A DNA stretch of 7,185 nucleotides, taken from assembly GCA_945877005.1 (NCBI GenBank), contig CAMCQL010000098.1, positions 1 to 7,185 of the forward strand, read 5' to 3'. The stretch comes from Chryseobacterium gleum (GTDB taxonomy: Bacteria > Bacteroidota > Bacteroidia > Flavobacteriales_D > Crocinitomicaceae). Below the pieces are notes generated by a model. The model saw only the letters and a list, made by a program, of their open reading frames with translations. It did not search any database and had not been told where the DNA came from. The translations under genes were made by a program, and so were the position numbers. This document shows positions 1 through 4,840 of this stretch, one piece after another. Within the stretch, counting starts at the first letter, position 1. Every line of letters begins with the position of its first letter.

Positions 1-219
1 ATAGCAAGTTCATTGACGTATGAATTTTTCAGATTAATAAAGGAAGAAATTGCTATTATTTCAGATGAAACAGCTAAAAAATGGCAAGTATCTTCAATCA
101 GAACCTATTTGTTAAAAGTTGGTGCTTCTATAAAGGTAACAAAAAGAAGAGTTTACTATATGCTCTCTAAATCCTTCGTATACCAAGATTTGTTCCAAAA
201 ACTCATAACTTTAAAATAA
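1..219 (+). CDS. IS1380-type transposase, C-terminal fragment (cut by the window start)
   Basis: The reading frame is open at the left edge and ends with TAA at 217-219, so only the last 72 codons are visible. A TTG at 13 could act as a start, but the frame continues upstream of it and the similarity is to a C-terminus. The tail has the pattern I associate with IS1380-family DDE transposases: a hydrophobic segment (LTYEFFRLIKEE), then SIRTYLLKVGASI, then TKRRVYYMLSKSF and YQDLFQKL. Relatives read TIRxKLLKIGAxV...RRVxxxLSSAYPYQALF. Its role would be cut-and-paste movement of the element. The catalytic DDE residues lie outside the window, so I cannot say whether the enzyme is intact. The family call is from remembered patterns, not a search; a different DDE_Tnp_1 group is the main alternative. 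Confidence 0.72.
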   Translation: MASSLTYEFFRLIKEEIAIISDETAKKWQVSSIRTYLLKVGASIKVTKRRVYYMLSKSFVYQDLFQKLITLK

Positions 220-247
220 GCTTTTCATCAAAAAAGATGAAAAGCTT
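218..247. repeat. Perfect 12-bp inverted repeat with A6 loop after the transposase
   Basis: AAGCTTTTCATC (218-229) is separated by six A residues from its exact complement GATGAAAAGCTT (236-247). The stem starts inside the transposase stop codon. On the plus strand it is followed by GGGAAAAG rather than a T-run, so it is not a classical terminator in the direction of the transposase. On the minus strand ATTTTAAAG follows, which is slightly more terminator-like. A likely role is stabilising the transposase mRNA end or blocking read-in transcription. The core TTTTCATC occurs again at 281-288. Confidence 0.6.
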
Positions 248-534
248 GGGAAAAGTATGTCTTGTTTTGAAAAACTCTGTTTTTCATCCCTAAAAAGGAA
301 ATCAGATTATCTAAATTTCAAAAAAATCATCAAATAAATTCAAGATACAAAGAATATATCGGTAAAATTGATGTAACCTACTTTAGCATGACTTCACTTT
401 AAATTTAAAATTTGACTATGAATAATGCGGGTTAATCCTTTTGTTTCGAAAATAGAATTAATAGAGTAACTATTGTTACAGATAAATTTTATTTTTTCAT
501 TCAACTTTGTATTATAACGTAAAGCGAAATTTTC
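220..534. other. Gene-free stretch between transposase and DUF6132 gene
   Basis: No open frame of useful length, tRNA or rRNA is visible. The stretch holds the hairpin described at 218-247, a repeated TTTTCATC at 281-288, a 12-bp A/T palindrome (398-409), the possible insertion-sequence end near 431, and a small dyad GTAAC-TATT-GTTAC (466-479). No good TTG-N17-23-TAnnTTTG promoter was found in front of the gene at 535. The closest is CAACTTTG (502-509) with TTG at 473-475, whose 26-nt spacing is too long. The promoter of the 535-1049 unit therefore remains unidentified. Confidence 0.6.
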
Positions 535-747
535 ATGAAAAATAGTATTAAATACAAAAGTTACATTTTATTGTTTTTGTGCGGTGCGACTTTTGGCTTC
601 TTGTATTATTACTATATAGGTTGTTCATCAGGAACTTGTCCAATAAGTGCAAATCCATACATTTCTATTGGTTATGGTGGCGTTTTGGGGGTTCTATCAT
701 TGGATAGTTTAAAATATATTAAATCAAAAATTTTTCAAAAAAAATAA
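535..747 (+). CDS. DUF6132-like small membrane protein with Cys pair
   Basis: This is a 70-residue protein with two hydrophobic segments, about residues 10-28 and 43-56, and a basic C-terminal tail (KYIKSKIFQKK), so it is probably an inner-membrane hairpin. The loop between the segments holds GCSSGTCPI (Cys30 and Cys35) followed by NPY. This Gly-Cys...Thr-Cys-Pro-Ile motif is what I associate with the DUF6132 family of Bacteroidota; no biochemical function is known to me. The stop codon lies two bases before the thioredoxin ATG, so the two are almost certainly co-transcribed and translationally coupled. I infer, without proof, that the cysteines form a redox pair or bind a metal, with thioredoxin as a partner. 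The ATG at 535 has an A/T-rich leader and no Shine-Dalgarno, as usual here. Confidence 0.8.
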   Translation: MKNSIKYKSYILLFLCGATFGFLYYYYIGCSSGTCPISANPYISIGYGGVLGVLSLDSLKYIKSKIFQKK

Positions 748-749
748 GT

Positions 750-1049
750 ATGTCAAGTTCATTTTCAAATTTAATCAATAGCAGTAAGCCTACTTTAGTT
801 GATTTTTATGCCACTTGGTGTGGACCATGTAAAACGATGTCGCCAATATTGGATGAGTTAAAAATTAAAATAGGCGATAAGGCTTCAGTTATTAAAGTAG
901 ATGTTGATAGAAATCCTGCCGCTGCTGCAAAATTTCAAGTGAGAGGTGTTCCTACGCTTATTCTATTTAAGAATGGCGAGGTGAAATGGAGACAGTCAGG
1001 CGTTGTTGCTGCAAATGATTTGAAATCTCTTATTGCAAAGTATTTATAA
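750..1049 (+). CDS. Thioredoxin
   Basis: A 99-residue single-domain thioredoxin, slightly shorter than the usual 105-110. The active site is WCGPC with catalytic cysteines Cys24 and Cys27. The preceding VDFYATW strand, the buried Asp18, the VDVDRNP segment (50-56) and the cis-proline loop GVPT (Pro68) followed by LILFKNGE are all standard. There is no signal peptide or membrane segment, so it should act in the cytoplasm as a protein disulphide reductase recharged by thioredoxin reductase. It follows the DUF6132 gene with a two-base gap, and the ribosomal operon begins 83 bp downstream with its own promoter. No terminator is evident between them, so some read-through into rpsF is possible. The symbol is left open because Bacteroidota often carry several thioredoxins and I cannot tell whether this is the main TrxA. 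Confidence 0.95.
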   Translation: MSSSFSNLINSSKPTLVDFYATWCGPCKTMSPILDELKIKIGDKASVIKVDVDRNPAAAAKFQVRGVPTLILFKNGEVKWRQSGVVAANDLKSLIAKYL

Positions 1050-1077
1050 GTTAAATTATAAAATTCACAACACATTA

Positions 1078-1106
1078 TTGAAATTTAAATTTTTATTGTA
1101 AATTTG
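1078..1106 (+). promoter_or_regulatory. Bacteroidota-type promoter of the rpsF operon
   Basis: TTG at 1078-1080 is followed after 18 bases by TAAATTTG (1099-1106), an exact match to the TAnnTTTG -7 element of Bacteroidota. Transcription would start near 1113, leaving a leader of about 20 nt before the rpsF ATG. A 12-bp A/T palindrome (1081-1092) fills part of the spacer and is probably chance in such A+T-rich DNA. Confidence 0.65.
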
Positions 1107-1132
1107 TGTTTTATTAATCTAATACTTAATTT

Positions 1133-1489
1133 ATGAATTCTTACGAAACTGTTTTCATTTTAACTCCCGTTTTGTCTGATGAACAGGCAAAGGAAGCAGT
1201 GCAAAAATTCGAAGGTGAAATTACTGCTCTGGGTGGTAAATTGAAGCATTCTGAAAAATGGGGCTTGAAAAAGCTTGCTTATCCAATCCAAAAAAAATCA
1301 ACTGGTTTTTATTTCTTATTAGAATATGAAGGTCAAGGTGATTTGGTTACTCAATTAGAAGTTTCTTTTAAACGTGATGAGAGAGTAATGCGCTTTTTAA
1401 CAGTGAAAATGGATGCTCACCATTTTGCATATGCTGAAAAAAGAAGAGCTAAAATTGGAAATGCGAAATCAACAAAAGTTGAAGCTTAA
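1133..1489 (+). CDS. rpsF: 30S ribosomal protein bS6
   Basis: A 118-residue bS6. It opens with NSYETVFILTP, has the conserved WGLKKLAYPI segment (about 43-52), then GFYFLLEYEG and FKRDERVMRFLTVK, giving the usual beta-alpha-beta-beta-alpha-beta fold. The C-terminal tail after about residue 97 is basic and low in complexity (EKRRAKIGNAKSTKVEA), as is common for bS6. It binds bS18 on the 30S platform. In Bacteroidia, ribosome structures place bS6, bS18 and bS21 around the 16S 3' end, where they hide the anti-Shine-Dalgarno; this fits the absence of Shine-Dalgarno sequences before all genes here. It is first in the rpsF-rpsR-rplI operon, with a promoter at 1078-1106. Confidence 0.98.
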   Translation: MNSYETVFILTPVLSDEQAKEAVQKFEGEITALGGKLKHSEKWGLKKLAYPIQKKSTGFYFLLEYEGQGDLVTQLEVSFKRDERVMRFLTVKMDAHHFAYAEKRRAKIGNAKSTKVEA

Positions 1490-1516
1490 TTTTTAACCTT
1501 TTAAAAAAAAATCAAA

Positions 1517-1780
1517 ATGTCTCAAAACGATATTCGTTATTTAACGCCGATTAACATCGATATTAAAAAAAGTAAATACTGCCGTTTCAGAAAAAGTGGT
1601 ATTAAATTCATCGATTATAAAGATCCAAATTTCTTGTTGAAGTTGGTTAATGAGCAAGGTAAAATTTTACCAAGACGTATTACTGGTACTTCTGCTAAAT
1701 ACCAAGACAAAGTGAATAAAGCAATCAAAAGAGCGCGTCACCTTGCTATATTGCCATATGTTGGTGATATGCTTAAATAA
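1517..1780 (+). CDS. rpsR: 30S ribosomal protein bS18
   Basis: An 87-residue bS18. The conserved core is clear: KYCRFRKSGIKFIDYKD (about residues 20-36), LLKLVNEQGKILPRRITGT and the basic helix KAIKRARHLAILPYVG near the C-terminus. There is one cysteine (Cys22), so this is not a zinc-ribbon form. bS18 pairs with bS6 on the 30S platform and, in Bacteroidia, helps sequester the anti-Shine-Dalgarno. It starts 27 bases after rpsF; the leader before its ATG is a run of A (AAAAAAAAATCAAA), typical of A-rich translation initiation in this phylum. Confidence 0.98.
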   Translation: MSQNDIRYLTPINIDIKKSKYCRFRKSGIKFIDYKDPNFLLKLVNEQGKILPRRITGTSAKYQDKVNKAIKRARHLAILPYVGDMLK

Positions 1781-1808
1781 GATTTTTAAATATTAAATCA
1801 TTACAACG

Positions 1809-2255
1809 ATGGAAATTATCTTAAAGAAAAATGTAGATAAATTAGGCTACAAAGATGAAACAGTATCTGTGAAAAATGGATACGGTAGAAACTTTTTAAT
1901 TCCTCAGGGTTACGCTATTTTAGCTACACCTTCTAATAAAAGAGCACATGCCGAAATGATGAAGCAACGTGCACACAAAGAATCTAAAATATTAGCAGAA
2001 GCTCAAGAAATTGCTGCAAAACTTGCTGATGTTACAGTTAAAATTGCTACGAAAGTTGGTGAGAACGGTAAAATCTTCGGTTCAGTAAATACAGTTCAAT
2101 TAGCTGACGCTTTAAGAGCTATTGGTTTTGATATTGATAGAAAGTCAATCAAAATTAAAGATGAGCCAATTAAAGAGGTTGGTACATTCGAAGCTGAAGC
2201 TAATTTACATAAAGGTGTAAAACCGGTGTTTAAATTTGAGGTTGTAGGAGAATAA
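1809..2255 (+). CDS. rplI: 50S ribosomal protein bL9
   Basis: A 148-residue bL9, the normal length (about 149 in E. coli). The N-terminal rRNA-binding domain shows MEIILKKNVDKLGYKDE, then VKNGYGRNFLIPQGYA (about 22-37). A long connecting helix rich in Ala, Glu and Lys follows (about 41-75), then the C-terminal domain starting with VKIATKVGENGKIFGSVN. bL9 binds domain V of 23S rRNA near the L1 stalk and helps maintain reading fidelity. It is the last gene of the operon, 28 bases after rpsR, and a strong terminator begins 20 bases after its stop. Confidence 0.98.
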   Translation: MEIILKKNVDKLGYKDETVSVKNGYGRNFLIPQGYAILATPSNKRAHAEMMKQRAHKESKILAEAQEIAAKLADVTVKIATKVGENGKIFGSVNTVQLADALRAIGFDIDRKSIKIKDEPIKEVGTFEAEANLHKGVKPVFKFEVVGE

Positions 2256-2274
2256 TTCTATTTACTTATACATT

Positions 2275-2311
2275 AAAGGATATCCGAGTAATCGTGATAT
2301 CCTTTTTTTTT
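2275..2311 (+). terminator. Rho-independent terminator of the rpsF-rpsR-rplI operon
   Basis: AAAGGATATC (2275-2284) pairs with GATATCCTTT (2296-2305). Inside, CGA pairs with TCG around a GTAA (GNRA-type) tetraloop, with T2295 bulged. The descending arm runs into nine T residues (2303-2311). It lies just after rplI and is the clearest terminator in the window. Confidence 0.9.
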
Positions 2312-2338
2312 ACCTTGAAAAATTAAATTATAAGGCAT

Positions 2339-2366
2339 AAAAAAAGGGTGTTTTAAAAACACCCTT
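2339..2366 (-). terminator. Rho-independent terminator of the small minus-strand gene
   Basis: Read on the minus strand, AAGGGTGTTTT (2366-2356) pairs with its complement (2354-2344), closing a short A/T-rich top, and the stem is followed by seven T residues (2345-2339). It begins about 20 bases after the stop of the 2386-2580 gene. Together with the terminator at 2275-2311 it separates the two convergent transcription units. Confidence 0.8.
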
Positions 2367-2385
2367 CGTTATCTGAGAAAATAAT

Positions 2386-2580
2386 TTACTCATGAATCCA
2401 TTTGTCATTTCTCATTTCGCCTAGAACAACAACTTGTTTGTTTTTCCCATATTCTTCAGCCGCAATGAGCATTTGTTCTTTTGTGTCCCTTCGGATACGA
2501 ATCCCACCTGATCCAGGGTTTTTTACCTCAATGTAAAATCCATCTTTTAATCGTGCAGGTTTTGTAGGTGGACGTCCCAT
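2386..2580 (-). CDS. Small basic hypothetical protein (Bacteroidota-type)
   Basis: A 64-residue protein beginning MGRPPTKPARLKDGFYIEV. I believe close relatives with GRPxTKPAxLKDGFYIEV and IRRDTxEQM segments occur widely in Bacteroidota as unnamed proteins, but I know no function. No signal peptide, membrane segment or cysteine is present. The visible pattern suggests a basic arm with a GRP (AT-hook-like) turn at residues 2-4, a strand about 15-19, a strand about 26-30, a helix about 33-44 and a strand about 48-54. The arm could touch nucleic acid, but that is a guess. It has its own terminator, a promoter-like pair upstream and a leader without Shine-Dalgarno, so it is probably monocistronic. 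A real gene is supported by the phylum-typical sequence and the flanking signals. Confidence 0.85.
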   Translation of the reverse strand: MGRPPTKPARLKDGFYIEVKNPGSGGIRIRRDTKEQMLIAAEEYGKNKQVVVLGEMRNDKWIHE

Positions 2581-2603
2581 AGTTTATTGATTTATAAGTA
2601 AAT

Positions 2604-2626
2604 AAAAAAAAATGTTCTTTTAGAAC
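2604..2626 (-). terminator. Short dyad followed by T9: weak terminator or leader element
   Basis: On the minus strand GTTCT-AAA-AGAAC (2626-2614) is followed, after one base, by nine T residues (2612-2604). The stem is only 5 bp. It lies 69 bases after the stop of the M3 peptidase gene and could end that transcript. It also sits about where transcription from the candidate promoter at 2631-2661 would begin, so it may instead be an operator or attenuator-like leader of the small gene at 2386-2580. Confidence 0.35.
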
Positions 2627-2630
2627 GAAT

Positions 2631-2661
2631 CTAATATAAGTAGAATTATTGAATTAGCAAA
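2631..2661 (-). promoter_or_regulatory. Candidate promoter of the small minus-strand gene
   Basis: On the minus strand TTTG (2661-2658) is followed after 19 bases by TATATTAG (2638-2631), one mismatch from TAnnTTTG. Transcription would start near 2624, about 45 bases before the ATG at 2580. Confidence 0.45.
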
Positions 2662-2685
2662 TTTTATTTTTCTGCAAATTTTATT
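2657..2685. repeat. 12-bp direct repeat, 17-bp period
   Basis: GCAAATTTTATT occurs at 2657-2668 and again at 2674-2685, separated by TTTCT. On the minus strand each copy reads AATAAAATTTGC. The gene-proximal copy supplies the TTTG of the candidate -33 element. The pair may be a regulator-binding site or simply a duplication in A+T-rich DNA. Confidence 0.4.
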
Positions 2686-2694
2686 CCTGTTAAG

Positions 2695-4737
2695 TTATTC
2701 TTTGTCTATTAGTAATCCTTCTCTTCTTAATAGTGCTTTAGGATCAGCGTCTCTACCTCGGAAATTTTGGTACAATTTTGAGGGATGTTCGCTACCTCCC
2801 TTGGATAAAATACAGTCGTAAAACTTAGACGCGATTGTTTTATTGAAGATTCCTCCTTCTTGAAACGCTTCAAATGCATCAGCTTCAATAACTTCAGCCC
2901 ATTTATAGCTATAGTATCCTGAGGAATACCCCCCTTGGAATATATGAGAGAAGGAACAACTAATAACAGTTTCATTCACGATAGGGTAAATATCTGTTTT
3001 GGAAGTTTGTGCGATCTCAAAATCTTTAATATTCTTAATATTTATTGGTGATTTACTGTGCCATGCCATGTCGAGTAATCCAAAGCTTATTTGTCTTAGT
3101 GTTGATAAACCACTTAAAAAATTTGAGCTTTCTTTAATTTTTGAAATGTATTCAGATGGTATTGGTTCGTTTGTAATGTAATGGGTCGCAAATAAGTCTA
3201 AACATTCTTTTTCATAACACCAATTCTCAAGAATTTGAGACGGTAATTCTACAAAATCCCAATATACATTTGTGCCCGATAAACTTTGGTAGGTTCCATC
3301 TGCGCACATTCCATGAAGTGCATGGCCAAATTCATGAAATAAGGTTGTTACTTCGTTAAATGTTAACAAGGAGGGTTTTGTTGGAGTAGGTTTAGTGAAA
3401 TTACAAACAATGGAAACATGTGGCCTGATATTACTTCCATTTTCTTTAGATTGATTTCTGAATGAGGTCATCCATGCACCTTGACGTTTACCTCCTCTTG
3501 GAAAGAAGTCCATATATAATAATGAAAGGTGTTCGTTTTTTGCATTCCTCACTTCGTAAGTAATGACCTCTGGATGGTACTTAGGGATATCTTTTCTTTC
3601 GATGAAGGTTAATCCGTATAGTTTTTCTGCTGTTTTAAAAACACCATTGATAACATTTTCAATTTTTAAGTAAGGTTTTAATGCTTCATCATCGATAGAG
3701 AAACGTTCTTTTTTTAGTTTTTCTGAGTAATAAGGAATGTCCCATCGTTCTAAATTTGAAGGACCGTTGATGGATTTACTATATGCAGTTAATTCTTCTA
3801 ATTCTTTTTTAGCATTTGGTAGTGCATAGTTTAATAAGTTTTCTAGAAATGACTTTACTGCTTCAGGTTTTTTTGCCATACGTTCTTCTAGGACAAAATC
3901 GGAATGGGAAGCATATCCTAGTAAGTTTGCTCTTTCATTTCTTAGTGAAGCAATTTTAATTACGATTGATTGATTATCAAACTCATTGTTTTTAAAAGCC
4001 TTTGAGCCAAATGCAATAAACAATTCTTTTTTAAGTGCTCGATTCGAGGAGTATGTCATGAATGGGATGTAACTAGGATAATCTAATGTGATTACCCATC
4101 CTTTTTTGTGCCCTTTTTCAATTGCGGTTGCTGCGGCTGCTTCAATTGTACTTTCTGGTAAGCCAGCTAACTCTTCAGGTTTGGAGATATACAACTCATA
4201 AGAATTATTTTCTTTTAATACGTTGTTACCGAATGTCAATGACGCTTCTGCTAATTCAATATCTATAGCTCTTAATTTTTCTTTTTCCTGATCAGATAAT
4301 TTTGCTCCGTTGCGTATAAAATTTTTATATGTTTTTTCTAAAAGTGTATTTTGTTCAGTTGAAAGGGTTAAGTTTTCATTGGATTCGTAAACTTGATTTG
4401 TTCGTTCAAAAAGTTCTTTATTCAACAGTATGTCATTCGAATATTCTGTGAGTTTTGGAGAGATAACCGCCGCAAGATTTTCTAGCTCTGGTGAGCTATC
4501 TGTTTCATGTAAATTAAAGAAGATTGTGCTAACTAAATCAATCAGTTTACCACTTTTTTCAAGGGAAACAATGGTGTTTTCAAAGTTAGGTTTCTCTGGA
4601 TTGGATACAATGGCATCAATCTCTTTTTTGGCTTCTATAATAGCACTATCTAAAGCAGGTAGAAAATGTTCGTTTTTTAATAGTTCGAAGTTAAAGGCTT
4701 CAAAAGGAAGGTTCGATTCGGTTAAAAATGGATTCAT
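2695..4737 (-). CDS. M3 family metallopeptidase, Dcp-like (peptidyl-dipeptidase)
   Basis: A 680-residue zinc peptidase close in length and sequence to E. coli Dcp (681). It starts NPFLTESNLPFEAFNFE, matching Dcp's NPFLVQSTLPYLAPHFD. The zinc site is HEFGH (His468, Glu469, His472) with the third ligand Glu497 in DFVELPSQ. The substrate-side segment SLSGTNVYWDFVE and the C-terminal FSHIFQGGYSSGYYSYKWAE (Tyr-rich, substrate binding and transition-state support) are conserved. Dcp-type enzymes release dipeptides from C-termini of small peptides; oligopeptidase A-like activity is the alternative. No signal peptide is present, so it should be cytoplasmic and act in peptide turnover. The frame is open up to an ATG at 4803, but I choose 4737: the extra 22 residues have no family counterpart, and a promoter-like pair (4773-4804) lies inside that extension. 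The kinase gene is upstream on the same strand, 81 bp away. Confidence 0.93.
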   Translation of the reverse strand: MNPFLTESNLPFEAFNFELLKNEHFLPALDSAIIEAKKEIDAIVSNPEKPNFENTIVSLEKSGKLIDLVSTIFFNLHETDSSPELENLAAVISPKLTEYSNDILLNKELFERTNQVYESNENLTLSTEQNTLLEKTYKNFIRNGAKLSDQEKEKLRAIDIELAEASLTFGNNVLKENNSYELYISKPEELAGLPESTIEAAAATAIEKGHKKGWVITLDYPSYIPFMTYSSNRALKKELFIAFGSKAFKNNEFDNQSIVIKIASLRNERANLLGYASHSDFVLEERMAKKPEAVKSFLENLLNYALPNAKKELEELTAYSKSINGPSNLERWDIPYYSEKLKKERFSIDDEALKPYLKIENVINGVFKTAEKLYGLTFIERKDIPKYHPEVITYEVRNAKNEHLSLLYMDFFPRGGKRQGAWMTSFRNQSKENGSNIRPHVSIVCNFTKPTPTKPSLLTFNEVTTLFHEFGHALHGMCADGTYQSLSGTNVYWDFVELPSQILENWCYEKECLDLFATHYITNEPIPSEYISKIKESSNFLSGLSTLRQISFGLLDMAWHSKSPINIKNIKDFEIAQTSKTDIYPIVNETVISCSFSHIFQGGYSSGYYSYKWAEVIEADAFEAFQEGGIFNKTIASKFYDCILSKGGSEHPSKLYQNFRGRDADPKALLRREGLLIDKE

Positions 4738-4772
4738 AAGTAAAAATATATTATAAGTTAAATGTTGCTGGT

Positions 4773-4804
4773 TAAAATTAATCAGACTCATGCAAATTCC
4801 CAAA
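4773..4804 (-). promoter_or_regulatory. Candidate promoter of the M3 peptidase gene
   Basis: On the minus strand TTTG (4804-4801) is followed after 20 bases by TAATTTTA (4780-4773), one mismatch from TAnnTTTG. Transcription would start near 4766, about 28 bases before the ATG at 4737. The site follows the inverted repeat that overlaps the kinase stop, which suggests independent transcription of the peptidase. Confidence 0.35.
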
Positions 4805-4807
4805 CTA

Positions 4808-4840
4808 TAAAAACATTTTTAATTTCCAAGAATGTTTTTA
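4808..4840 (-). terminator. Inverted repeat across the histidine kinase stop codon
   Basis: A perfect 10-bp inverted repeat: TAAAAACATT (4808-4817) and AATGTTTTTA (4831-4840) with a 13-base loop. On the minus strand it covers the last codons and the stop of the kinase, and the descending arm is itself T-rich. The stem is nearly all A/T, so it would be a weak intrinsic terminator or a 3'-end stabiliser. Confidence 0.4.

Larger units (their letters stand above)
1..431 (+). mobile_element. Right part of an IS1380-like insertion sequence (right boundary tentative)
   Basis: The transposase tail shows that an insertion sequence enters from the left. A plausible right end is the GAATAATGCGGG ending at 431, directly followed by TTAA (432-435). 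Read inward on the other strand the end would begin CCCGCATTATTC, and a CC/CCC start suits IS1380-type ends, while TTAA could be the target duplication. The left end is outside the window, so neither the inverted repeat nor the duplication can be confirmed. The presence of an element is fairly safe; the exact boundary is inference. Confidence 0.4.

Noticed and set aside
398..409. 12-bp palindromes of A and T at 398-409 and 1081-1092 as protein sites
   Set aside because: Both consist only of A and T in very A+T-rich gaps, so they carry little information.
418..460. tRNA-like segment around the GCGGGTTAATCC and TTTCGAAAAT motifs
   Set aside because: No cloverleaf could be formed: there is no matching acceptor stem, anticodon arm or proper T-loop.
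466..479. Dyad GTAAC-TATT-GTTAC upstream of the DUF6132 gene as an operator
   Set aside because: The arms are only 5 bp and no promoter could be placed beside it. Such dyads are common by chance in this base composition.
220..534. CRISPR array or other spaced repeat system
   Set aside because: Only two copies of an 8-base word and one hairpin are present; there are no regularly spaced repeats.
2999..3181. Plus-strand open frame of 60 codons
   Set aside because: It lies antisense to the M3 peptidase gene and has no recognisable protein pattern. The same applies to plus-strand frames at 4430-4756 and 4871-5155, and to a minus-strand frame at 2727-2975 inside the same gene.
4738..4803. Longer N-terminus of the M3 peptidase starting at 4803
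   Set aside because: The 22 extra residues have no counterpart in Dcp-type proteins, and the segment contains promoter-like elements.
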